The notes beneath the pieces were generated by a model. It worked only from the letters and a program-made list of their open reading frames with translations, did no database searches and had not been told where the DNA came from. Below, in pieces: positions 46,905 to 59,345 of a stretch of 64,000 nt of DNA. Location: the NCBI RefSeq assembly GCF_007655135.1, contig NC_045127.1, positions 12,409,001 to 12,473,000 of the forward strand, in the 5' to 3' direction. The translations under genes and the position numbers were made by a program. The DNA comes from Punica granatum (taxonomy: Eukaryota; Streptophyta; Magnoliopsida; Myrtales; Lythraceae). How positions within the stretch are numbered: the first letter of the stretch is position 1; each line of letters starts with the position of its first letter.

Positions 46905-47240
46905 GAGAACATGGAATGGGAAAGTTCGTTGAATCCCAGTTTCCACATTACGATTCAAATGCGTCAAATTACGTCGATGCCCCTGCTGGTCTGCACGTGT
47001 TATTTACTTCTTTTTTGGGGGCTGATGAATTTACGGAAATGGCCTTCGAGGTTTGGTCCCATCTGTTTGGGTATTGGGTCTGAGCCAATGCGCGTGGAAG
47101 AGAACAGGTTGTTCGGTAATAAAGCCCCCGACAAAAGGGTATAACTGTCCGACTGCGCTCTGAAAGTTGAACGGATCAGATTGGTCGGTTCTGGTCCCCA
47201 CATTAAATAAAAGCGCTTCGGGAATTTGGCTCTTTTCCGT

Positions 47241-48892
47241 ACTTTGTTAAGCTTATCTTCCTTTTTGTTTTTATTTTAACCAACAATCAATAATTGTCCA
47301 TTAATATAATAAAAACGAGTATAAGATAAACCGTTCAAAAAAAAGATTATAAGGATAGAAATAATATAGCAGATCCATCGAGACCTTTACAAAGGAAAAA
47401 ATGCAACAGTGGCAAATCCAATGAGAACAAATACCATTGTAGAAAACATTCAAGATGTTATATGTATAATTACAATCTCCTGGAATTAAATTCTACATAG
47501 AAATAATCATGCCGGGAAGCGGAGCCAGTTGCAATCCATATAAAGGTACTACTTTGAGGAAACAAAGGAGCAAAGCCAAGACAAATCTTGAATCGGTTCT
47601 CGGCACATGAAGTTTTCACATATCATAACATCCAGATCTAATAAAAAATCAAGTCCTAAACAGCGTAATCCTAAACGGTCTAATCAGAACAACCTAACTT
47701 CATGATTGGTTCAAACAAACTATTATCTATCTAGACAATCAAATCAACAAGTTAGGCCATTTTGATTGGTTCAAACCCGCGACTATTTTTGGGTAGTAGA
47801 GACATTTTAAATCAACAAAGAAAGCAATGCCACAAAAGGTTGATTTTTTGCAAGCGAATGGTCAAATTATTCAAACCAATGTTGTAAGCCTTTGATGTGA
47901 AAGGATCAGATGCTGTCGTGAGGACGGTGAGAAGCGACAGATAAGAACAGCCACCAAAGGGGAGGAGTAGAGCCAAGCAGACAGAGGGTGGATGGAGGAA
48001 GTCGTCTCTACTGTGTTGCCATCATTTTTGGTTGTGTAGGGTGCACTGCAGCATGCCAATACTATTGAAGAAGCTGGGGAGCCACATCACCATCTTTCGT
48101 TCTCGGTCTAAGTCACCGCAGAGGGGTTGGGCGCAACCCTCGATGGTGAAGGAAAGCCACCACCACACACACCAAATGGCGACCGAGAAGAAGAGGGAGA
48201 GGGCCTCTACGACTATCGGGACACCGTCATCACTGCCTCCATTGCAAACTAATTGTGCCACCTCTAACCCGACCCGTGGAGATTAACCGACCCAAACCTA
48301 GTTGAAGTTGAAACTGTTCAAACCCATTAGATCCCCGACCCGCATTATTAAAAGCTAACTTGACTCGAATCCATTGGAAGATGTCGTACAGAGTCGGGGG
48401 TTTGCTCGGACAGACATATCATGGTAGATCGGCATCAATCTCCCTATATCCAAGTTATCTAAGGGATAGGCAGGTGGAAGAAGGCCCGATTGATGCTCGA
48501 TTTGGTTAGAATCGGTGTTGTTCATTTCTGCTTGGTCGATGCGAGAGAGGGGGTGGCGGTTTTACAGACCATTAGAAGGGAGGTGGAGACTTACCACTAG
48601 CTGCTTAAAGTCGGAGACAAAGCTATGCTTGGTTCTTTGCGCAGCGGAACGACACCATCGTCAAACCTTCTATGGGTTAGGGATGGCATTGACGACATGC
48701 CTCCATCAGTCCTAGAGGTGAGAGGGATAGGGGGAAGAGATAGGCTCAGAAGGTAAAGAGAGCGCGTCGAACACGCCCAGCCAGAGTTGGACGTGCCGAC
48801 AGCAACGGGGCTTCTGTGTCTGAGCTTAGCTTCGAGAGAGTTTCGAGAAAGGGAGGGTTAGAGAGGCTATCCGAACTTTGTTAACCTTATCT
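47241..48892 (-). mobile_element. Possible retroelement flanked by an 18-bp imperfect direct repeat
   Basis: ACTTTGTTAAGCTTATCT at 47241-47258 recurs with one mismatch at 48875-48892. The enclosed DNA is T-rich at its left end, as a minus-oriented element with an A-tail would be, and GC-rich at its right end. Its left part resembles 29668-29730. The minus-strand ORF at 48261-48022 has no recognised domain and no reverse transcriptase motif is seen, so the call is tentative. Confidence 0.35.
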
Positions 48893-51800
48893 AGCTAATT
48901 AATCATATAATAAGTATAATATAATAAAATTCATCCGAGAAAATGGTATAATATAACTTAAAAAAGACGTGTGTATTGTCGATAAAGTAATAACTTACTG
49001 AACTATAAAAAAAAAAGTAATAACTTACTGAAGAGGTGAGTAAATTTTATGGTAAAAAAAGTAAATTCGTAAGTGACAGCTCAATTTCTTAGAGGTTTGT
49101 TTGGAGATTGTACAATAAATTACGCCTTGAGGATTATAGTCATGTCACCTGTTGTTTTACGGAAAATGCTTAGGAAGTCAGTTTAGGCCGTTAGAAACCA
49201 CCTCACGGCGTCATCCAGGTGGGCACTAGTCGGCATTCTCCCAGATGAATTTGGAAGTACGAGGCAGATTCGACCCCGAAGATGATTAGATGCATATGGA
49301 ATTTAAAAATAAGTACGAGACAGATTCCATCCGGATACCTAATAGGAGGTTAAGTTTGATTTTCGAATTGGATCATGATCTATCATAATTTGATTTTATG
49401 TAATGATTACAAGTTTTGATAAGTATATGGATGAGTGAGAATATATATATGTATGTATATATAAATGTGAAAGTATGTGGAGTATTTATTATTAAAAAAT
49501 TAATTATTAAAATAATTAGGCAGAAGTATGAGTGAAAGATTGTTATTAAATGAGAAAAAAATAAAATAGTAATAACTACTTTACAAAATTTAAAAGAAAA
49601 ATACTCACATGTATAATAACGTTTTCTCATTTTCTTAGTTTTATCCTAACTAAGGAACGCAAAATTGATTTTTACAGATTGATTGTTGTCATTCCGTATC
49701 CCTCTTTTCTCAATAGTCATATTTGACTATTGACCCTGGAGGGTGAAATCGGACCCTTTATCTCCGATATTCGATTCTCTTGTTGGCTTCATCTGATTTA
49801 TTGGTCGCCGGAGCAATTGCGAATGCTTAAGTAAAAAAATAGTACTTCCACCGGTTGATATTTTTCAAGAGTCCTACATTATAGCATTAGGGGACTTGGT
49901 TCACAATTTCTGTTATGGTGAGAAATATCTCATGTAGAAGGAAAATATCTTAATATATTTCCAAACGTTCAATTTATTAAAGGTTGAAATGAATTCAATT
50001 ATCAGCTTTTATTATTGCACGTTTTGTTTATTGACGAGTTGAGTTGAGTCGAGCGAAGATGCCCGCCGAGGTCAATGTCAATTTCCCAGCCGTGCGTGGT
50101 GGCGACTCTTGAACGTGCGGAGAAGAAGCGCGACGTGATTTGGAAATGTCCGCTTCTAGACATCTGTCACGCGGTGTCGTATCGAAAGAATCTTTGCCAA
50201 CACAACTGTAGCACGGCACGTCGTTTTAAAGACCATGGGAACCGCTAGGCCGAAAAAATAGAAAAAAGAAAAAGACCATGTGAACTGGGCCGAAAATACT
50301 TATTCCTCAAAGGGCCCAGCCCATCTGCTAATTTGGGCTTTTCTATATTGTTTTGGACGAAAAACAACGAAAGAAGATGAAGGGGTTTTCTACTTAAAAT
50401 GTTATTAGTACATTATCATATCTGATTTTCTATTTGTTATCCTCTCGCAACATAGTACCATCATTAGCATTCTTAGCTGCAGAAAGCTCATAGGTCATAT
50501 TTGGTAGGCCGGAATGAAATAAAATGAAGTTACTTATTTGGAAGAAAATGTAACAATATTGAAAAAAAAGGGTATTTTTTGTATTAAACTTCAAAAACAT
50601 TAAAGAGTATAACTATTCATTGTACTTATTAATCAAAGTGTTATTATCTATCTCTCTCTCTCTATATATATATAAGAAATTAAGCGAAATTATATGATAC
50701 CTTTATAAAGCTAGTTACTTGACTATTTTGAAGGAATTTTCATTCCAATAAATTGAAAAAAAAAGGCTATCATAATAGAATTCTCATTCCAACTAACAAA
50801 AGTGAAATCAAATAAGAAAATTGAGTGCGAAATTCAACTTAGAGAAAACATAATACGAATAGTTGCCCTCGTCAAGATACATGGGCAATAATAGAGAACG
50901 GCGCCGTTGCCCCGAGCCAATTAGGACATGTTTGGTTATCAGAATATGGGGTAGGATAGGATTCAAGAAATTCTTATTCTATATTTGGCGGAGGCTAGGA
51001 TTGAATAATTAATTAAGACAGGACAAAAAATAGCATTAACAAAATAATCTTGCTTAGAGAGTGAAATAGATCCAAATTAGAATAATAAATTATGTGCAAG
51101 GACAAAAGCATCCTTGCCCTCCTTGAAATTAGGAAGCATCCCATCCTTAGAAGTCAAATGCAAAGGCAACCGAGAGGGGTTGTGGGCTCCACCTGGTGAC
51201 TATCGCCCCGTCGAGGTGGCCGACGACATTTGAGGTGACTGGTGACCTTGACTGAGCAGTGATGGTCGGCGTTGGGCCATCGCTTCAACGAATTCGTTTT
51301 CCTTCTCTCTATCATTTAAGAAAAAGAGATAGAGATAAGGAGGAGAGAGACCGTGGTGGTCGGATGCCTTTTGCCACTGACCAGGAAAGATCACCAAGCC
51401 ATTGAGGTTGGCAGCAATCTTGCCCGGGTGGTGATTGTTAGCAGTCAGTCCATGATTGCTCTTTTTTTTTTTTTGACATGAACCACGATATTCGAAAGGC
51501 TAATTGAATCCCGACTAATGATTCTTCTTCTATGGTTTTCTTTTTAAACATATATATACATATATAATTTCAAAATTTATTTTTTTTAAATACATAAAAT
51601 GATTATTAAAAGCGTATAACATGGAAACTTATCTGATGCTAGTTAAAAAATGTTTTAAACAAGCGTATAGCATTGGTTAATATTCTTAGAATTGTTAATC
51701 CCGATAAAACGTCATGTTCTATCCTAGAGACTGGAATCCGAAATCCGGCTTCGGTCACAAACAGTTCACGTGCAAGTTTATTAAGAAACTTCTCGATCAC

Positions 51801-52393
51801 GATCCTCGTATATACCTGACGTAGGAAAGATCGTGGTGGTATCGTTATTTTCCTTTTTCAACACTCAAGTCAGTAATGTGCATGTCATTGGAATAATTTG
51901 AGATTATGTACATCTATATATATATATATATGTATAGGAAATCAAGAACATATTTTGTTACCTATCTTTGAGATCTTTGATATGTTTAGCTATTTAAAGA
52001 ATCAATAATTAAGGAACCCGATATTACTTAACCTTCAAGTAATAAATCGGTTTGATGTACCAGAACCGGGCTGCACTCTACCAAGCTTCGCTAGGCTCGC
52101 GATGGTGGCCAACCGGCCCGGGCCGAGATAGGCCCTTTCAGCTTATCGAAATTGGGCCCAAAAATCCAGTCCGTAACAGTGACCAAGCGTAGCTTTAGAG
52201 CTCCCTTGGGGATGGCAAATCTATAACATTTACATTAGGTTTATTTCTTTCTTCTTTTCTTCTTCTTTTTCTCCTTCTTTTTCTCCTTCTTTTGGTCTCT
52301 CTAACTCTCCATGGACTATTGCTAAGAATACCACAAATGAAGTAACAATTTCTCAAACCAAACACATAGACTCGTCCGGGACTATCACATATA
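48893..52393. other. Intergenic repeat-rich DNA, no gene
   Basis: I see no coding gene here. It contains AT microsatellites (50661-50680, 51913-51934), a CT/TTC-rich stretch at 52243-52300, and GC-rich patches at 50040-50220 and 52055-52180 that look transposon-derived. Two stretches that start like GTTTGGTTATCAG (near 50929) or ATTTGGTAGGCCGG (near 50499) may be MITE ends. Confidence 0.45.
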
Positions 52394-52625
52394 GGCTATG
52401 TTTGTTTTGTGGGGTTTGGAGGGGTATGATCGGGTGCGGTATGATGGTGTTCTAAATCCCATGTTTGGCAATGTATTTTTTAAGGAGGCGAGGGATTGGT
52501 GAGATTTCAATCCCCATCAAACCCCTCCAAAGCCCATTTTCTTATTCCACATCGATGGAGTGAGGCGAGGTAACTTTTTCTCCATTTTTAATTATAATGG
52601 CAAACACTTTTGTATCATTGTTTTT

Positions 52626-52879
52626 TGGTGTGTTTGGTTTTAGAGTTAAGTAGAGTTATTTTTTGATTTAATTGGGTTATAATGATTTTGTTGTTGAATT
52701 ATGGAAAAAAATGAAAAAGTAATGAATAATTGAAAGAAAGTAATGATCGTGTTGTTGAATTGTAGAAAAAGTAATGAATAGTTGAGAAAAAATAATGATT
52801 GTGTTGTTGAATTGAGTGTAGTTAAGTGGAGTAGAGTCTAAACAAAAGTTAAAATTGATTTGTGAAATCAAACAAGGCA
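52626..52879. mobile_element. MITE, same family, copy 6
   Basis: It begins TGGTGTGTTTGGTTTTAGAG and ends GAAATCAAACAAGGCA, followed by TTA. The interior repeats GTGTTGTTGAATTG-like phrases also found in copy 1. Confidence 0.65.
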
Positions 52880-53714
52880 TTAAAAAGTCATATAAGACTA
52901 TTTTAGTCTTTTTACGCAATATAATATTCCCATCCCATCTCTTACTAATACTATCCAAACATGAGATTTCGAATCCCTTCTCACCCCATCCTACCCTACC
53001 CCACTCCACCCTTTATTAATCATATCCAAACATGGGATTTGAAGCAGGAAAATTACACTAATGGTCATAAATGTTTGCTATTTTTTAACATTGAGTCCTA
53101 AAAGTTTGACTTCGGGAAATCAAGTCCTAAAACGTTTGTAAATGTGGCAACAATGGTTCTATCTGTTACTGACCGTTACCGAGCTGCCTACATGGACCTA
53201 ACGGCGTGAAATTCTTCCAATTGGTCGTTAATACGATGACGTGGCCTCATGGATCAACCCGACTGGCAACCCTTTCAACCCGAGAGGCCTCATGGATCAA
53301 CCCGTGGCCTCAATCAAACCTACTAAGAAGCTCCGAAACCAGGAAGCTCAAGAACTGAAACAAAGGAAAGTAGACACTCTAAGGAGAATGAAGCAGAGGA
53401 GGAGAGGAGAGGAGAGGAAGTAGCATACTAGAAGAAGCAGACTTGAAGAAGAAAAAGAGGAAAGCTCTGAGTTTTCCTCAGTATTTCCCATTCATTTACT
53501 GATAAGAAGAGAGGCTCATTAAGGAAGAAGGAGGGGAAAGCTTTGAGCGTTTGAGAGGAGAGGCTCATTAAGGAAAGCTTTCCTCATTACTGATCATTTA
53601 CTCTATTTCATAGTAGGTACTATTCATTTACTGTTGATTTTTTTTGGTCAAATAGTGTTTTAATGAAAAATTGTCAATATTTTGATACTTATTTTGTTAC
53701 ATTGGTGTTGTAGA

Positions 53715-56440
53715 ATGGATGATTTGGTCTTTGTCAACTTGAACTATCATGGATACACTCTTGAAATACACTATGGTGGGTCCTTTAAGGAAGAAGGAGG
53801 GAAACTGTTGTACAGTGGATGTGAGATGTTTCGTTGGGATATTGACCTAGACAAAGTGTTTGTTACTCATATGGTGAAAGAATTAGAAAAGATGGGGTAT
53901 AAAGGTAATTTAGAAGTAGTATTGTGTAGGGTCCATGGGGGGGTTAAAAGAGGGATTATTTGAGGTGTATAAGGATAGTTCTGTTGTTCAAGTCATAGGG
54001 CAGCTGTTGGGGCATAAATACTGCTAGTTGTATGTACAACACATAATTGATCATAAAGCAAATGTTGAGAACCCTAAGGCGGCTACATAGGGAGGTGCTA
54101 TGGAGACTTGTCATAGGATTGCGTCTGGTAGTTTAGGAAGGAAGGGAGATGAAGCTGTTGTAGATCCAGCTACAAAAGAAAGTTAAGAAAACAATAGTGA
54201 GGGTGAGAGTGATTTTGGTTATGAGGATGTGCTTGCAGATCTAAGTGAAGAAAATGATCCTAAACTCCAAGACATCATATCCCAAGTTCAAGTTGCGAAG
54301 AAGAGCAGAGCTGAAAAGTTGAAGAGTATGAGGCTAGAGAAGGATCTAGAGACTATTAGAAGGGAAGTAAGATAAGATAAGCAGAAAAACATGGGTAAAG
54401 AGAAAATGGGGCGCAATTGTTACTGTTGATGCAACATATGAAGGATACACAACATATTATCCATCTTCTAATGAGGCTTGCAACATTAACTCTGGTGAAT
54501 CAAGTTCAAAGTTTGGGGATGATGAAAACACATTGAGAGAAAAACAACCCAGATGTTACTTCAGAAAGTCAAGTACATTCCCTTAATATGAACCGACTTG
54601 TGAGTGGCGTACTTTTACTGTAGGTCAACTGCTTGAAGATGGAAAATAGTTTAACGATGCAATTTGTTTGGCTTCTATGAAGACCCAAAGGAACCTATAC
54701 TTCAAAAAAAAATTGTAAAGAGTGTATAAGAATGAGGTGTAAAGAGAAGAACTGTCATTGGAAGATAGTTGCTAAATTCATGAAGAACCTTGGTGCTCAA
54801 CAAGTGATGAAAATTTATGACAATCACACATGCATTGTCACTTACAAGAATAGTAGAGTGAATAGCTAATGGTTGGCTAGACATTATATAGGCACAATCA
54901 GGTCACTTCCATCCATCAAGCTAAATGAATTCAAAAAGCTAGTGAAGGAGCAGCTAGGTGTGGAGGTATCCATATCCCAATGTATGAGGGCAAAGGAAAA
55001 TGTCTATGATTTGTTGGTTGGTGATAGTGAAGTAGAGTATGCATTGATGTAGTTTTATGCTGATGAATTGAACATAGCAAATATGGATTCATCTGTCTGT
55101 ATGATAGTTCAAAGGCCAATACTAGCCGAGCCACCTATTTTTTGATAGATTTTATGTGTGCTTTGAGGCTTTGAAGACAAGATTTGTAAATGGCCGTATG
55201 CAAATAATTGGTGTTGATGGGTGTTTCTTTAAGACAGTAGTTAATGGTCAACTGTTAACTGCCATTGGTAGGGATGAGAATAATCAAATGTTTCCCATTG
55301 TTTGGGCCGTAGTTCAAGTTAAGAGTAGAGATACATGGTTATGATTTTTGAGTCTGCTTAAGGAGGACTTAAACATAACTGATGGCTTGGGTTGGTCAAT
55401 CATATTTGATCAATAAAAGGTAATGTAAATAATATACATACAGATCAATTATTCCCCTCATGTTATTTTTAAAAAGTGCTAATTGTTGTGTTTTTTTATA
55501 TGGGGGTTGGTACAAGCAGTAGCTCAGTTGGTCTCTCATATAGAGCATATGATGTGTGCAAGACACATCTATGCTAATTAGGGTGGAAGTCATAAGGGGC
55601 AAAAGATAGAGAGGAAATTCTAGAACATTGCCAAATCAATCACTGAAGCCGATTTCAAGGAAAATATGGAATTACTCCGTAAAATGTCACCCCAAGCATA
55701 CGAGGACTAGCCGGAAAGACCAAATCTCAAGCATTGGTGTAAGACTTTCTTTAATTCCATGGTTAAATGTGACATTATTGCTAATAATTGGTGTGAAGCC
55801 TTTAATGGGAAAATACTTGAAACAAAATGTAAATCCATTTATTCGATGTTAGAGGATATTAGGAAGTTGGTGATGGAAAGGATCCCCACTCAGAGATCAA
55901 ATTGTGAGAAGTGGACGAATGATTTTGGTCTTAAGATTGAAAATAATTGCAAGAAAATACGAAATTTAGTAGGTATTGTCATATAACTTGGAATTATGAA
56001 AATGGTTATGAGATTGAGGCTTAAGGCATCATGTATGTGGTTGACATCAAGAATAATCATGTGATTGTAGAGCATGGCAACTTTCTAGAATTCCTTGTTG
56101 TCATGCTATATGTACATTGTTAGATAAAGGTTTAGATCCAAGTGATTCTATTCATAACTTTTATAAGAATGAGATGTTTTTAAAAGCTTATGGCAAGGCG
56201 ATGGAGCTTATGAGGGACCCTAAGTTTTGGGAGAGAACTAACATGCATGAACCGCCTATTCCTCCAAAGTTAAAGAAGAAGAAAGACAGACCAAATAAAC
56301 TGAGAAGAAAGACAGTGTTGGAGACTACAATTGGAAAAGATGGGGTTGAACAAATGTTTCGTAAATGGACAACTAATACCTACAGCCTGATCATAATAGG
56401 AGGAGGTGTACTATGGGAGGCAAAGACAACACTCAACTAG
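53715..56440 (+). pseudogene. MuDR/MULE transposase, broken
   Basis: Fragments follow family order on the plus strand. At 53715-53963 an N-terminal segment starts MDDLVFVNLNYHGYTLEIHY. At 54550-54860 is the MuDR N-terminal Cys/His-containing part (AICLASMKTQRN, CKECIRMRCKEKNCHWKIVA). At 55150-55420 is the MULE catalytic region with QIIGVDGCFFKTVVNGQLL and GRDENNQMFPIVWAVVQVKS; the Asp of GVDGC is expected to be catalytic. At 55730-55980 is NNWCEAFNGKILE. At 56070-56330 is a SWIM-like SRIPCCHAICTL, then KFWERTN. In-frame stops occur at several places, including just before FYVCFEALK and after SRDTWL, and there are frameshifts, so no full protein can be made. Confidence 0.85.
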
Positions 56441-57419
56441 TAAGTAATTTTGAACTTTAATGGATTTATAGATTTCATTATTTGTCTGTTACTAAATTTG
56501 AATTTTGGTTAGCTGCCTGTCTGTGGATCTGCAGAGCCTCTTCCTACAGTGCAACAAATTCTAACCCAACAAAGTACAAGGGTATATTCGATATACTAGT
56601 TATCCACTATAAGATTCATGATTTCATTTTATTTGTCAGTTTAAACATCCATGATAATTAGGGGCTGAAAAGGTCTACCAATATTGGAGATGTAGGAAGT
56701 AGAAAAAAATCAAACTCACAGAAGAAGAGATCAAACTTTACATATGGTTCAAGAACTACAAAGATCAGCGCAGTAATAACCCCAACTGTTAATAGAGAAT
56801 ACATTGTAATGAATGTGAGTCAATTACTGTAATGCAAGTGATCCCCTTTTTAATGTGACCATATTATTTGTGCTTCCATATAAAAAGCCATCTTGGAAGT
56901 AATGGACAGTGATACATATCTATGTAATACATATCTGTGTAAGTGCAGCCCAGAAGTGTAGGAGAATTGCTCGTAGCTAGGGAAGCTGGTCATTCAGGGC
57001 AGACAGTGACTGCCAACCAACTTCAAGTGATCGCACAAAGGAGATCAAACCTGAACAAGTCTGATGCAAGCAGAAAAATAGGAGTGCAATAATCTCAAAA
57101 GGAGTTCAATTGGAAAAAGTGTCTGATGGAATCTGTTTTTGTTTTTGGTTGTTTCTGCAACATTATGAGCTACAAAGAAGATTTACACAGTTTTTGTTGT
57201 ATTTTGTGCTGTAAAGATGTAAAGAATTCCTACAATATTAGTATGGTTATATATGAACATAAGTTATGGTTATAAACATATGTTATGCACAAAGGTTTGC
57301 ATATTTTGGTGTATTCCTAAACAGTGGTTATGGTTTCTGTAACATTTGTTTGTTTTTGGCAATGCAAAGTTCAGACAATTCTGGAACATGACAATGTTTT
57401 ATGTCATATCTATGTTCCT

Positions 57420-57995
57420 AAACAGAGGTTATGGTTTCTACAACAAATTTGGCCAACATTACTATAGAACAAATAACACCTAATTTGGCCAACATTGCTG
57501 CAAAACACAAAACAAGTTTGTTTTGTGCAATGCATATCAAACTTATCAGGACAAAGAACAACTTTTCCAAATTTACAATCTGTAGAATTTACAAATGAAC
57601 AAGACAATTATTGGCCAAATTTACAATCTGCAGGACAGTTATTACCCATGGCAATATGAGCATATCAGGACAGTTATCGGCCAAAAATAGTTTGGCAACT
57701 TTGGGAATATTAGATATTAGGACAGAGAATAACAATATGCAAAACACATAAAAAGTTTGCCAACTTTGGCCACAATTTGCATAACATAGGACAAAGCACA
57801 ATAATTTGCAAATCACGGAAACAGTTTGGCAACTTTGGCCATATCAGTTATCAGGACAATTACAATATGCATAACAATGAAACAATTTGGCAACTTTGGG
57901 CATATCAGATATTAGGACAGAGCAGAACACGAACAATTTGGCAATTTTGGCCATATCAGTTATTAGGACATAGAACAACTTTGGCAATATTCTCG
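57420..57995. repeat. Degenerate tandem repeat inside the MULE
   Basis: At least six copies of TTTGGCAACTTTGGCCATAT-like sequence, followed by ATNAGGACA, recur about every 50-75 bp, with variation in spacing. No coding content is credible here, although accidental ORFs cross it. Confidence 0.7.
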
Positions 57996-58143
57996 AGAAG
58001 ATATCCAAACACCAAACACACCTTGTATTTCATTGGCAATAAGGGAGTCGACTTAATACAAAGTACAAGCCTACATACCAGAAAAATGAAACAATAATCT
58101 ACAGGGCATCCTCCTTCTTGCTAATACAGAATTTACACCCCAA

Positions 58144-58538
58144 CTACATCCCAAATAAAAATTCAATCACAATTGCAATGCAAATTACAGAAAAAACTAT
58201 CCTAATATCACAAGCATGACTCTGTCGATGCTTTAACTCCTCCTCCGATTCCTTAATCTTTAATTTCATATACTTCATTTCCCATTTAGACAATGAAACT
58301 TCTTCTTCATCAATCGATTTCTGCTGAGAAGCTTCAAATGGATGGTCAATCCACCTAAAATAGCCACACCCTCCATTTCCCGGTACCTTGGGCATCCAAC
58401 GAATCTTCTACCAAGGTTGTTTGCTGTGCGTGATATCTTCTGTTGAACTCGCAATCCGCAACTACAAAGGCCGCCATTGCCACTAGAAAAGGTTGAAGAT
58501 TCTCTCGAACCAGCTGGAGTCGTACCAGGTGTCTCCAC
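58144..58538 (-). pseudogene. GRF-type zinc-finger protein carried in the MULE, one frameshift
   Basis: On the minus strand the frame starting at 58538 (METPGTTPAGSRESS) encodes a GRF zinc finger: LCSCGLRVQQKISRT, then NNLGRRFVGCPRY with the expected C-x-C and later Cys. After YREMEG the frame is lost by one base, and the next frame continues with CGYFRWIDHPFE, a charged helical stretch and a C-terminal hydrophobic segment (IVFSVICIAIVIEFLFGM). Zinc finger, helix and membrane tail form the usual layout of the small GRF proteins often found near plant transposons. Restoring the frame is not attempted here. It might be functional if the missing base is an assembly error. Confidence 0.65.
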
Positions 58539-58684
58539 TCTTCGGTGCTTTCCTCTAGAAGCTTGCTATCCTATTCCACGTCCAATGATAGCTTCCATGC
58601 CAGTAATCGAAGATCTTGCAGGGGATTTCGAAGAGCTTTCTATAAGCAGAAGGCGATTAAGGTTTCAATCGGGCCGCATTGCAA

Positions 58685-59020
58685 GTTGTTGCAGGGGATT
58701 TCAAAGATCGACTTTGGGGATTTCAACGATTTTGGCGATTTTGACAGGGATTAGGGTTTCAATTGCTTTGGTTTGAAGGGGGATTTCAGTAGGGATTTTG
58801 GGGAATTTAGTGTTTCGGTTGCAGGGGATTTCAAATCGATTTTAGGGGTTTCAACGATTTTGGCGATTTCGGTAGGGATTAGGGTTTCAATTGCATTGGT
58901 CTGAAGGGGATTTCGATAGGGATTTCGTGGAATTTGGGAATTTAGGGTTCCAGTTGCAGGGGATTTCGAATCGATTTTGGGGATTTTCGGCGATTTTGGG
59001 AAGGTTTGGGTCTGAAGTGG
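58685..59020. repeat. Tandem repeat of about 125 bp inside the MULE
   Basis: Nearly three copies of a unit containing TTGCAGGGGATTTC, GATTTTGGCGATTT, TAGGGATTAGGGTTTCAATT and GGTCTGAAG. The unit is TAGGGTTT-rich, which is like leader sequences of plant genes, so the MULE may have captured and amplified a gene's 5' region. Confidence 0.75.
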
Positions 59021-59345
59021 GGGAAGAGCGGCAATCCAATTTTCTTTTTCGCAATGTCGAGTCGGGTTGATAATGTTATTGGTTCCGGAGCTTCAAGTCG
59101 GGTTGCAAGGATCGACCACGTCTTCTACTCGGGGAGGCCACATCATTGTATTAACGGCCAATTGGAAGAATTTCACGCTGTTAGGTCCATGTAGGTAGCT
59201 CGGTAACGGTCAGTAACATATAGAACCATTGCTGTCACATTTACAAATGTTTTAGGACTTGATTTCTCGAAGTTAAACTTTTAGAACTCAATGTCAAAAA
59301 ATGACAAACATTTAGGACCATTAGTGTAATTTTCCCGATTTGAAA

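Larger units (their letters stand above)
53045..59336 (+). mobile_element. Mutator-like element (MULE), degenerate autonomous type
   Basis: Terminal inverted repeats of about 205 bp are visible. The left end GGAAAATTACACTAATGGTC (53047) is the exact inverse of GACCATTAGTGTAATTTTCC (ending 59335). Similarity continues to about 53251 and 59132. Nine-base flanks GATTTGAAG (53036-53044) and GATTTGAAA (59337-59345) are a near-perfect target duplication, the size expected for Mutator elements. Inside are a decayed MuDR transposase on the plus strand, a minus-strand GRF zinc-finger ORF and two internal tandem repeat regions. Stops throughout the transposase make it inactive. Confidence 0.9.

Noticed and set aside
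47871..48286. Short ORFs with Trp- or Arg-rich products
   Set aside because: No homologous domain, overlap on opposite strands, and they lie within a probable repeat.
57410..58097. ORFs across the TTTGGCAACTTTGG repeats
   Set aside because: They follow the repeat period rather than a protein family.
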